NCBI RefSeq assembly: GCF_001723175.1
Contig: NC_064651.1
Location: 2,728,001-2,792,000, forward strand
Direction of reading: 5' to 3'
Origin: Penicillium oxalicum
Lineage: Eukaryota; Ascomycota; Eurotiomycetes; Eurotiales; Aspergillaceae
Length of the DNA: 64,000 bases
Positions 22,774 to 33,600 of the stretch are shown here, in pieces. The position numbers and the translations under genes were made by a program. The notes below the pieces were generated by a model that was given only the letters and a program-made list of their open reading frames with translations, made no database searches and had not been told where the DNA came from. Position 1 is the stretch's first letter. Every line of letters starts with the position of its first letter.

Positions 22774-23787
22774 ATGACCGACGTTCCAACTTTCCAGAAT
22801 CTCTCCCTCGAGAGATTCGACAATGTCTTCGTTTTGACCATGCAAAAGCCTCCAGAGAATCGACTGAACTCTCAGTACTGTCAAGAGATGATCCGCGCCT
22901 ATCGTACGGCAGAGAGGCTCCTCGGCCCCAATTCCGAGGGCGCCGTGATAACACAAGGCCACGATGCCAAATTCTGGTGCACTGTTTGTCCTTCACTCAT
23001 ATGCAACTCCCCTGGCAGATTTTGGTTCGAGATAAAACTAACAAACATCTCCAAGGGACTTGAATTAGATGAATCAGACACCAATCCATTCGCCAACACG
23101 GATGGGTTCTACCCGGTCCGTAGTATCACCAGACATAAGCTCGCTGCCGCCACCTGGCAGACGTGATCAATAGGTTTCTTTTTTTTTTTTTAAAAAAAAA
23201 GTGCTGACTTCAGTATGCATGTATAACCGCAGCTAATCCACACCATTCTCGATTTCCCATTTCCAACCATCGCTCTCCTGACCGGCCATACATTTGGAGG
23301 TGCTTGTCCTCTTGCGCTGGCACACGACTATCGCGTGATGAATGCCCGCCGTGGTTTCATCTCCATGCCACCGGTGAACCTGGGGCTGCACTTTGATGGA
23401 ATTGGTTCTCTGCCGAGATTGAAGCTGCGACCACAGGTTGCGCGCAAGATGCTTCTCGAGGCTCATCGATGGACTGGCTCAGAAGCGCTGGAAGATGGGA
23501 TTGTGGATGCGATTGCTGAGCCGGAGAAGATGCTCGATGTTGCGTTGGAGCTTGGTAATAAGGTGGCTCCCAAGGCAAAGATGGGGTATGTGTTTACCCT
23601 TGGAAGTTCGACTCCTCGAAGCAAATGGCCTAATCTTTTATCTTTTTTTACTAATGGATGGGATGAAATGTGCAGTGTATATGCCCTGCTGCGACATGAG
23701 CTTTGGGGAGATGCAATCGAGAAATTCCAGCGGATTAGTTACGTTCATGGTCGAATGACGAGTGCTCCCGCCAAGGCTAAGATATAG
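22774..23787 (+). CDS. Peroxisomal enoyl-CoA hydratase/isomerase family protein
   Basis: Four exons, 22774-22983, 23056-23115, 23233-23585 and 23676-23787, encode 244 residues. The crotonase fold is seen: an N-terminal strand with VFVLTMQKPPENRLN, the first oxyanion segment split by intron 1 (AKFWCT|GLELDE), and the second oxyanion loop GHTFGGACPLALAHDYRVM. ISMPPVNLGL and the helix RKMLLEAHRWTGSEALEDGIVD follow. The size and this pattern fit fungal delta3-delta2-enoyl-CoA isomerases, which shift double bonds during beta-oxidation of unsaturated acids; hydratase activity cannot be excluded. It ends in Ala-Lys-Ile, a known PTS1 variant. Intron 2 uses a less common GTCCGT donor and contains a T13-A9 tract. 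It converges with the synthetase gene, with only 174 bp between the stops. Confidence 0.88.
23179..23200. repeat. T13A9 back-to-back homopolymer inside intron 2
   Basis: Thirteen T directly followed by nine A, within the second intron of the isomerase gene. It can fold into an A:T hairpin. It lies just upstream of the branch site GCTGACTT, so it may act as a polypyrimidine-like stretch. The length is likely to vary between strains or to be miscalled. Confidence 0.8.
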
Positions 23788-23961
23788 CCCGGTAGGACGG
23801 TGTGACCAGGTCAGAGGGTCATGATAGATTTTTTCATCGACAGGTGGATGTTGTCTCTATTTATGAGTCGAGAATACAGTGTCTGAAAAGATTGATTCAA
23901 GGATCTAATTCGTCACAAGAACTCGCTCACCATAATCTGCGCATAAAATCTCGCCTGTGTC

Positions 23962-25815
23962 TTAGATTTTCGCCTTCCAGCCGCCACTCTCCCACACTTG
24001 CACGTCAGGCAGGTTGCGATAATGTGGTGGAAAGTAGATAGGGCCAAGAACTTTCTTTTGCACCTTTGCAGTACCTGACTTGGGTAACTCGTCCTCGACA
24101 ACCCGCAGGATGGTGGGCATTCTGTAACTAGTCAGCTTGTCCCGGAGATCCTGTCTCAATCTCTCCAGCGTAAGGGATCTCCCAATACCGTGCGAACCCT
24201 TCTTCAGACTGATTGTAGCCGCGACTCTTTGTCCGAATTCTTCGTCTTCTACGCCGACCACCATCACCTCTGCGACATAGTCAAGTCCGAGGATCTCTCG
24301 CTCCACATCCAGTGCGGAGATCTTGTAGCCCCCCGACTTGATGATGTCGACCGAGGCGCGGCCGAGGATGAAATAATAAGGGCCTTCTCGGCGGGCAATA
24401 TCCCCGGACCTAAAGTAACCATCTTTCGTGTGAGCTTCGATGGTGGCCTTTTCATCGTGAAGATATCTACTTGTAGAAGAAGAGCAAAAACGAACAATTG
24501 GTCAGCAATCAGATTGAAGTGGTGAGCGGGCACGGTAAGACTGACTTTGAGAACATATAGGGACATTTCACAAGTAAATGACCGTCCGCCTCGAGTCGGA
24601 GAGAAACCGACTCGACGACTCGACCCACACTGTTGCGCGGAGTATGCGACGGATCCAAGTCTGTCTTGATGACTGCACCAAACTCCGTCGCTCCATATCG
24701 CGTGAGAATGGGAGATTGTCGAAGAGTCTCCCAGAAGTCTTGAACAGGACCGGGAAGTGCGGATGAGCCGCAGAGCATGGTGCGGATGTTGCGCGCACCA
24801 GAAATGAACTCATCACATTCCCTTGATGATTTCTGAGAGATCACTTCTTCGTAGTATCGCATCATTCGCATGTAAATGGTTGGTACAGCTGAAAAAAAGG
24901 ACAAGCCTCCACGACGCCAACGCTCCCACGTCCATACGGTATCGAAGCTGCCGCTTCGAAATTCGATGCAGGCGCCGGCAATGATGAAGGGAAGGAACGT
25001 CAATCCTACTCCAGAGACGTGGTGAACGGGTAGAACATGCAGAACGACATCCTGCTCAGTGATGTGGTAAAAGTCCGCATCTGCCTCTGCATTACCGGTT
25101 AACCAGGTACGTCGCTGGACGGCACCCTTGGGGGGACCCGTGGTTCCTGATGTGAAGATCACGGCACTTGCACCATTCATATCAAGCATTCGGTTTGAGG
25201 AGACGACAATCTCGTCGGCTGGAGTGGCGTGTGAGGCAAAGCAAGAGGCAATTGGCGCGAGACAGGGAATGTGGAAGTTTCGTGTCTCCCCTAGTGATCG
25301 GATGGTGGATTGGCCAAGGGATGCATTTATTTCCCCAACCAACAGAGCCACGCACTGAGCCTTGTGGAGGAAGTATGATGCTTCTTCCACCGGAATTGCA
25401 GAGGCTATTATAGGATCAATATCACCAAGCTTATCCATATACACCAATGCGCGGCCATGGTGTCAGCATAGAAGCACTCACCTAGCGGAACAACCGCCGC
25501 CCCCAGAGCAAGAATCGCAATAAATCCAACGGTGTACTCATACCCCCCCGGAGCTAGTAGTCCAATATAGATCTCTTTATCTTCGGATAACTGTTGCAAG
25601 GTCTCTGGCTTGAGATTCCTTTTCAGCTCCTCTCGCAGCACAAGTGCATCCGACATCAAATCCTGGTATGATTTCTCCAAGCCTGCATTGACATCTCGAA
25701 TGGCTATGCGTGCAGGCTTTCGCTGTGCATAGCGCAGTAATTTATGAAAGAAGGGTAGATTGGGAAGCACCTGTCGTCCCGTATGCGTAGGGACATAGTC
25801 GGTTCGATCTCCCAT
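23962..25815 (-). CDS. Acyl-CoA synthetase, ACSF3/malonyl-CoA-synthetase-like, with PTS1
   Basis: Three exons on the minus strand, 25815-25482, 25404-24546 and 24469-23962, give 566 residues. Codons further upstream to 25833 lack an ATG. ANL-superfamily motifs appear in order: P-loop FTSGTTGPPKG near residue 195, LHVLPVHHVSG, FFSAVPTIYMRMMRYYEE, YGATEFG, GYFRSGD, GYKISALDVE, and the C-terminal catalytic-lysine segment PKSGTAKVQKK. The AVPTIY...YY block is typical of the ACSF3 clade, whose studied members activate malonate, but the substrate here may be another short or branched acid. The protein ends in Ala-Lys-Ile, as does the converging isomerase, so a peroxisomal location is inferred rather than the mitochondrial one of human ACSF3. 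It is divergent from the acyl-CoA oxidase. A GA/CT tract lies ~90 bp upstream of its start. Confidence 0.87.
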
Positions 25816-26288
25816 TGTCCGATGGTCTAGCAAGCAGCAAGATTGAGCGACGTTGAGCTTGGCAAGATGTGAAATCCAGACTCTAGACTCAAACGAGAGT
25901 CTCGGAGAGAGAGAGAGAGAGAGTTTGTATAATCCTCGAATTCACCTTGACTTCAGCGCCAGATTCTCCCATTTTGGCCCTCTCGTGCATGCTCAATTCT
26001 CGTCTGCGAGAGAAATACCCCGCATTCTGCTCTTTTGCCGAAGACGAGCAACTCCAACTCGATTGCTGTCTCCTCCACTTTCTCCAAATGGACCCCCGCA
26101 TCCAGACGATCGACGGCAACTCGGCACTCATGTTGGCATGGGTAGTTGGGCCACGAAAGCGGCGAGAGCGACTCTGATGGGAGAAGCATATCTGGATCAC
26201 GGACTGAATATGCTCAGACACCATGTCCAGCTCCTGCAAATCTTGACCTTCTGCGGATCATCTTCACAGCGCTGTCAATACCATCGTA
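25816..26288. promoter_or_regulatory. Shared divergent promoter, acyl-CoA synthetase / acyl-CoA oxidase
   Basis: 473 bp between the two ATG codons. A 19-base GA run (25905-25923), which is CT-rich in the sense of the synthetase gene, lies at its leader side. I looked for the CCTCGG core bound by the fatty-acid regulators FarA/FarB and did not see it here. The arrangement still suggests joint control of the two genes. Confidence 0.55.
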
Positions 26289-28833
26289 ATGCCAGATTTT
26301 ACTCACGCTCTTCGTCCCAGCCAGCCAGACGGACCGATGACCCTTACCTTTGAGCGCCACCAGTCCGACGTACCCGTACAACAATTGAGTCAGCACTTAT
26401 TTTCGACAGATGGCTTCCTTGAACGACAAGCACGTATTCTCCCCCTGCTGGAAAATGAGCCATTGCTCTCAAAAGAGAAACAGCAACACCTCTCCCGTGT
26501 AGAACGCTTCAAGCTCGCGTTAGCAAGAGCAAAACTTCTCCGGCGAATGGCTGACAAGCACCAGTGGAGCGATGACGACTACAAAATGGCCCAGTACCTG
26601 GTGGACGATGTATCGCCGTACTTTCTCCAGACGGAGATGTTCGTGACGACGGTTCGCGAACAGGCAAGTGAAAAGCAACGTGACTACTGGTTGCCACTGA
26701 TTGAATCCTGGAGAATCGTCGGTGCTTATGCGCAGACGGAGCTGGGTCATGGTAGTAATGTGCGTGGACTTGAGTGCCAGGCTCGTTGGGATCCAAGCAC
26801 GAGGGAGTTCATTCTTCACAGTCCTTCGCTCACGTCCAGTAAATGGTGGAATGGCAGCTTGGGTCGCGTGGCTAATCATGCGATTGTGGTTGCGCAACTA
26901 CTGCTGCCAAAAGCAGGTGGAAACGAAGAATATATTTCTTACGGGCCTCATCCTTTCGTCGTTCAAGTCCGGGACTTGAAATCGAACAAACCACTGCCGG
27001 GCGTAGTCATTGGAGATATTGGGCCCAAGTATGGATACGCGACCATGGACAACGCCTACGTGTTGTTTGATCAGTTCAGGTGAGACTACGAGAGTGTGTC
27101 GGAAAGAGGACCCCCTAACTTGATGCTGGGCTCCGCATCCGACCGATGCGAATTTAAACTGTGTAGTGACTGAATAAGTGTTTATCAACAGAATTCCTCA
27201 TTCGGCCATGCTATCCCGCTATTCTAGCGTTGATCCTGACTCTGGAGAATACACCAAACCAGAGCAACCGGCAGCGGTGTATGGCTCTCTCACGTACGCC
27301 CGTGCCAAGATTGTTCGGCACGCGAGGCTGGTGCTTGCCCGCGCAGTCACAGTTGCGGTTCGATATACTGTCATTCGAAGACAATTCCGCGATCGAGACG
27401 GTAGTGGCACCGAACAGGAAATGTCGGTTCTTGACTACCCGACGGTACAAATCCGGATTCTCCCCTTATTGGCGACGACGTTTGCATTGCACTATACTGG
27501 TCTGGCCATGCAAAATGTCTACCACGCCGCGAGAAAAGATATCGAGAGTGGTCAATACAAGTCTCTGAGCTATATGCATAGCATGTCTTCAGGGTTGAAA
27601 AGCCTGTGCACGATGCTTGCCGCGGACGGTATCGAAACCTGCAGACGGGCAATGGGTGGCCATGGGTTCGGTGGAGGAAGTGGTCTGATTCAGTTGAACA
27701 ATGACTATCTCTCCAAGCCCACCGTCGAAGGGGACAATTGGATGATCACGCAACAGCTCGCCGCCTATTTGATCAAGAAGATGGCTGCGGCGGTCGAATC
27801 AATCGACACAACCGGAGAGGATGAAGTGGACGCTCGTTTCAAGGCATTTATCAGCAAGAGAAGACAGACCAGGTCATCCACGTCACACAGCCTTAATTTA
27901 CGCAACGACCACGATATCGTAAAGGGCTTTGAAGACCGAGCCACGATTTTGGTAGGAGGACCAGACTCAATTCTGGAATACAAGCAATCTTCACGGGAAT
28001 AATTTCAGAAATAGGCTAACTATTAGCACAGGTATTTGAAGCGTACGAACTACGCATAATCAAAAAACAAAAATGGAACAAACTGCTTATTCAGCTTCAC
28101 AAATTAAGCAAAGGTGAGATGGCACACGGCAACTTCCAGCCCTAGTTAAACCTGTACAAGCGACTAAAACATCTTGTCCCAAGCTCAATCCCAATTGATC
28201 CTCGTCACTACATTCTTCGACGCTCTATCTGCCGAGACGAGCCTCGAAGACTCGGCAAAATCGAAATTGTGGGATCTTTACCGACTATTCGCTCTCACGA
28301 CGATGGAGAACGAGGCTTATGAGTGTGAGTATCAAAATTGAACCGAGCCCAACTACCGCCAAATCTGGAAAAGGAGAAATGTCATTCTTTTCTTCTGACT
28401 CCTTTTCTACTGTTCATCTCGACATAGTTTTCCGCTGCGGAGCCATTTCCCAGTCTGATCTCAATGCTATCCCATCTCGGATAGAAGAGCTCATGGGACG
28501 AATCCGTCCGCATGCTGTGAATCTCGTTGATTCTTGGAAAATACCAGATTATCTACTGGATAGGTAACTCAATCTCATACCCTATTCTTTCCTTTTCCTT
28601 TCTCTCTGTTTCTGTTCCATGACCAAAATATCCGGTCGAATCTCATGACTGATTGGGAGGTCTGATACCTTAGTGCTCTTGGACGATGGGACGGACGAGT
28701 CTACGAAGATCTTTTCCATCGAGCTCATCGTCTGAATCCGCTCAATAACATCACTTTTAATCCAAACTGCTGGGAGGAAGAAATTGTGATGGGAACCGGT
28801 GAGACGGGACGCGATATCCTGGCTAAACTGTGA
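26289..28833 (+). CDS. Peroxisomal acyl-CoA oxidase (PTS1 AKL)
   Basis: Six exons, 26289-27079, 27192-27951, 28032-28113, 28184-28324, 28428-28563 and 28674-28833, join in phase to 689 residues, the normal size for acyl-CoA oxidases. The last four exons are short and each is supported by splice signals and by joining family sequence. The FAD/acyl-binding segment YAQTELGHGSNVRGLE lies near residue 147. RRAMGGHGFGG (near 415) and the catalytic-Glu region PTVEGDNWMITQQ (near 442) follow. The C-terminal helical domain ends in ILAKL, a canonical PTS1. By family, it carries out the first, H2O2-forming step of peroxisomal beta-oxidation. The stop at 28000-28002 belongs to a read-through of intron 2, not to the protein. 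It is divergent from a CoA synthetase. Confidence 0.92.
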
Positions 28834-29445
28834 CCTGCGCTGGTAGGCATGTTCACTTATGACAGACTCGGTCGTTTTTCTTTTGAAAAGTCAGTAGTAA
28901 TATCTATACGGGGCCTTCCGTTGAATGAGCTGGTCAAAGCTTTGCATGGTTGCACGGGCACATTGTAGACTTCGCAGCGGTTGACGGGAATAGTATGGTA
29001 AGGCTCATGTGGTTCTCAGATTTTTGCGCTTCCTGCCTGTGTGGTTGCGGCTTGGTCAATATTCAGATCCTGCGTAGTGTTGGCACGCGCCGTGACTCCT
29101 TGAAGTGGGCGTGTTGATTTTTTTTTTGGATCGCGAGGAAGTCATTGGTAGGTAGTAATAGTCTCGGTGCTGCCCAGAGATAAGTCTTGGATTTTTGGAA
29201 TTCGGCGAAAAGGGTTCATTTGCAGAAATAATTTTCGAATTTAACATTATGATCATTGACCCGGCTGCTGAGACTAATTATGTACAGTACATTGAGCAGA
29301 CCTCATTACGCCGCCTATAGGCAGCCTATTCGGCGAGCAAGGGGGAGGATAAATTCACGACGAAGCCACGGCTGCCTGGGATGTATGGCAAAAGGCTCCG
29401 GGGAGCATCTCCGCTCCAGCCTTCCAGTTGACCAAGTCACCCGCT
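28834..29445. other. Convergent intergenic region
   Basis: 612 bp between the acyl-CoA oxidase and aldose epimerase stops, holding T-runs and short A/T patches of 3'-untranslated type. No gene is supported. A 66-codon minus frame (29056-29256) has no domain. Confidence 0.55.
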
Positions 29446-30689
29446 TTAAAAGGTACCAAACTGGTAAGTGGCAAAGTTGACGACCGGGCCATCCTCGGGA
29501 CCAGCAATCTGGTAACCGCGACGACCCCACTGAGGCTGGTTGATACCGTCAATCCAGTCCTCGGTCTCGAACACAAGACAGCCGTACTTGTTGACGCTGG
29601 TGGCACCTCGTGTCCGTCTTGGTCCTTGTTGCGCTTGGCCTGGGTCTGCTTGGTCTTGATTGATCCATTCTGACCGTTGCAGGAGTAGACCTGCATGGCA
29701 GCCTGGTTGGTGGCGATCTCCAAAGAGATACCGGTGCGCTCGGAAGCCACGCGAACGGTGGGGACCACAGAGTCCTGAGCCGCGTAGGCCGCGGGGCGGT
29801 CCACGATCCAGCAGGTGTCGTAACCAGTGCAGTCGGTACCACACAGACCAGTGGTCTTGTCAATGTCCTTGCCGACGAGCTTGGGCTGGGTAAAGTCCAG
29901 CGCGCCATCGTAAGCAGTGGACACCTCACCGATCTCTCCAGTGGGGATGAGAATTCCGTCACCCTCAATGAAGCGAGTTGACAGAGGGAGTTGCAGGGTG
30001 GTGTCATTCAGGACGGTAGGCTCCTTGAACGCATTCAAGTTCCAGTAGAGGTGGTTGGCAAGCATGATGGGGGTCTTCTTGGTGAGTGCCAATGATACGA
30101 GCTTAGTCGTCAGCTGGGGCAGACCCATGGGGTTCTCAAGAGACTTGTGAGTGGAGACGGTGTATGTCGCATGCGAGATGACATCGCCAGGGAAGTTCTC
30201 AAAGCCCTGATCGTACAGAGTAAAGGTGATGGACGACTCGGTATGCGCCGTCACGGTCCAATTGCGCCTATCGTAACCGATGAAACCGCCGTGAAGAGTG
30301 TCGTGACCGCCATTCTCGTTCTCCGGAATCTGGTACTTTTCTCCGTCAATCGTGAAAGTGCCGTTCTTGATGCGGTTCGCATAGCGACCGACAACCGCAC
30401 CGAAGAAGGTGCGATTGGTCTGGCTGTCGTGAAGGTAGTCCTTCGGGTCGTCGTAGCCGACGAGGACATCCTGAGTCTTTCCGTGACGATCGGGGACCAG
30501 CAGGGAGGTCAGAACCGCGCCGTACGGGATCAGCGTGGCCGTGATGTTCTCCGACTTGATGGTGTACTTCTTGAAGTGCTCATCGGTTGTGCTAGCAGCG
30601 GAGGAGGAGACAGGGGCGGGAGAGGGTGCCGCATGGGTGAGAGCAGGCAGGCCGTAGAGGGCCGCCGTCAAGTATGACTTGAAATGCAT
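29446..30689 (-). CDS. Secreted aldose 1-epimerase (GalM-like) with a frameshift near the 3' end
   Basis: ATG at 30689 begins a signal peptide (about residues 1-20, ending LPALTHA). An upstream in-frame ATG at 30809 would bury it. The mutarotase domain is clear: VVGRYANRIKNGTF, GGHDTLHGGFIGYDRRNW with a catalytic His, then ANHLYWNLNAF with the second His. N-glycosylation sequons are frequent, as in secreted fungal forms. Family homology runs in the first frame to about 29640 (IKTKQTQ), then resumes in another frame from about 29600 (VNKYGCLVFETEDWIDGIN) to the stop at 29446. The switch needs one base fewer or two more than an intact gene. Left unshifted, the first frame runs to 29355 with unrelated sequence and lacks the catalytic Glu of FETEDW. 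No intron fits. It is a recent pseudogene or a sequencing error. By family, it interconverts alpha and beta anomers of hexoses. Confidence 0.85.
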
Positions 30690-33600
30690 CTTGATTGCCA
30701 GGAAAAGAGGGATTGTCAGGAACAAAGAGCAATAAAGGAAGAGGATCCGGGGAGTGATTCGCGTGGGACACAGGAATGAGCGGATGCAGCCGAGGGGTGG
30801 GCTGCGCATTTTATGGGTGTTGAGAGCTGCTTTCCGGTTCGAGTAATCATCGTCATGTGTCGCCTACCTCTGTGTCTCTCTCCGCATGGCTGGACGCTAG
30901 GGGGAGCTGGGGGGAGGAGCGGGGATTGCTTGCAAGCTTCAAGAAACCGGGGTATGCGCATGGACGGGTCGGTTGAGACTAGCGCATAGTACGCTTCTGA
31001 ATTAACCGACAGCGGTGACGGAAAGCAGCCCCCAGGTCGCAAGCGAGGACAGAAAGGACCACGCGACGTCTCTCGGACGGAGAGACCTACGATAGGCAAT
31101 TGCTAGACGGAGATATGACTGAGGTGTAATAGATTAGTAGATACGAGACGGCTGCTTCCTCCAGCTGAGTCCGGCACGGAGGATGTCTCAAACCCTCAAT
31201 GGGGACAGCTGCCAGTGCGGTTCTCGATCCCGGAGAGAAGAAAGCAAACCACAGCAACGTGAGCCGGCGAGGCGGTACGGAAAGCGGAGATATGCAGCGC
31301 ACTAGTCCTTTTTCGGAATGGCCTTCAAGCCCTCGTCGTAAGGTCTGGTGAATTCGAGAGATCCTGTTGGACACAATTGAACAAATGCGGAGAGTGGCTT
31401 CTCTCGCATGGCTGAAGTCGGTCCTGTTGGATCGTCAATAAGCTCCATGAGGCGTATTTGGATCAGACGGTTAAAATGGTCCCTGAACTTGTTCCGAGTC
31501 CAACCGTGGGGGGGTCGAGCATGAGCGGTAAAACTCCGGCGGGGATTTGGGAGCTGGCCTTGTTCTACCAGCCACCATTAGGAAAGGATCGACTTGCATT
31601 ACCTTGGTCTAGGGTTGATGTCAAAGACCAGATGAGGTCGAGTCAAATGGATTGTCCCCGTTCAGATGCCTCTGATCGAGCCTCATTCATCCTGCCCAAT
31701 GTCGCTTGGCTCTTTGATGTACCCCAGAGATCTGATTTCTTTGGCTTTCAGCGGTCTTGCAACGCTGGATGCGCAATACCTCATTTGGGCCTGCCAGCAA
31801 TGAGATCGGGGAATACCAATTCCCTCGGTGTTTCCGTACCTTTGGGGCCTGGCCCGGTTAAAGGCCCACCCGCATGCGGAGAACAAGGTTCAGACAGAAT
31901 CCGGGGCAACCGTTGCTTAGTTGCTATGTCTGATCGCTTCCGTGCCCGGTTGTGTCAATTTCGAGCATTGGCCCGGACATCTAACGGCGTCGAGACCCTT
32001 CTTCGGACACCCGAAGGTGAAAGCACAGGCTTGCATATCAGCCGCGCCCTTGAATCGCAATATGACACTCCGTGTCGTATCCCACCTAGGTTTGGCGCCT
32101 CTGGATGTCGGTTGAATTCCTCGAAGCTATGGACAGCTTTCAGCGAAAATTGTAGCCGAGCAAGAAGAGGCTGAATGATATCGTCAGCGCTAATGGACCG
32201 TATGAAGCTAACATCTTTCGATGATGGTACCCTCGGCTCATCACTCTTCCATTTATTCGGTAAGATGTCCAGCCGAAGGCAGAGCATTCGGGGCTCTAGT
32301 GCGAGACCCTGGCGCGGTGACTGAAATGGAAGAATAACCAGCCGTATCGAGGCAGACAAGGTGTCTTGTATATACCACAGACCCCATCGGAGACTAATCT
32401 AGATGATTGCTGAATTGCTGTTTGTGAGATAGAGCGCGCTCGCCTTATAGGGCACGAACTGGGACCATATCGAGAGAAGATAGATGATCTTATCAGGCTT
32501 GTTGATGGATCGCCAGCGCATGGCATTAAGATCGGCGTCTCCCTGCGGGTCAAGAGCGACACGGTGCATACCAGGCTGCAGGAACCCATCTCCGGACTAG
32601 CTAACCTAGAACAAGGTTGATCGTTCTTCCGTTGCCAAGAGCGCGAGCTGAACAGCGCTCGACACCAGCGCGTCCGTACATGTAGGAGACTTCGGGATGT
32701 GTTCCACATATTTCACTTGGGCAATCAAAGATTCTGTCTCTGGATATGCCGTGTTGTACATGTCCCGATTTGGGGGACTGTGTATTTTCACCAAGTCTCT
32801 GATCTTCTTCATCGTCAGCGAGGCAAATCTCATGAGACGATCCGCAATTACGAACTTTATAACCGATTTCCAAACTTCTGAACCCTGATTTTGGCAGGTC
32901 TGTAAGTTCATTCGGCTTTCTGGCCCTAGTGCAATGTGAGACTTTCAGTGATGGTAGGGACGGCACTAGCTTTGAGGGGAAAATCCACCTTGCGGGGCGG
33001 ACCGTTAATCATCGAGGGCCGACAGATATGATGCAGAAGCAAAGACCAGTCCATCTGAGTGATCAAAGCAAGATGTGACAATGGCGCTCCCGCGACTCGT
33101 CACGGAACCAGAGCAAGGAGCTGCAAAAAGTCATCAGATCAGCACATGTCAACCCTCTGATGCAGATATTCATAGCAAGATCTACCTTGTTAAATTTTAA
33201 TGCAGTCTTGATTCGGCGCCCAATCCTACAGCTGAGCCTTTCCGCATTTGCCCCAAGATCTTGCAATGCCTGACCAACTGACCGCATCTGCATCAAGTGT
33301 GACACCCATGAGTGCAATTCTCGACTTCCTCCGCGCTCAGACTTTCAGTACATCTGGAGCTCAACCCAGGCTCGGAAACTTTTGTCCGGCCTTACAGGGG
33401 TCTTGGTTGTCCTGCCTGTCAGGTCCGGGGAGGAAATGAGACATCGAAAAAAAGAAAATAATGTTTCAGGGAAACATCTAGAATGACGGCCATCATTCTC
33501 GGATCTTTTTGAACATGGCGCACAACGCAGAGACGCACTGATCATACGATCAACTTGCGAAGAACACTGCATAAAATTACGGCGTCGCTCTTAAGCATCT

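Noticed and set aside
25816..26288. FarA/FarB CCTCGG site in the divergent promoter of the beta-oxidation genes
   Set aside because: Searched by eye on both strands; only near matches such as TCTCGG were seen.
27952..28002. Apparent C-terminal end of the acyl-CoA oxidase at 28002
   Set aside because: It is intron read-through. Splicing at 27951/28032 restores family sequence that runs to 28833.
29355..29445. Unshifted C-terminal extension of the aldose epimerase
   Set aside because: Unrelated to the family, while the other frame carries the conserved end. The extension is a frameshift product.
31458..32174. 238-codon plus-strand frame
   Set aside because: Pro/Arg/Ser-rich with no domain. 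It does not connect to the protein-like blocks downstream.
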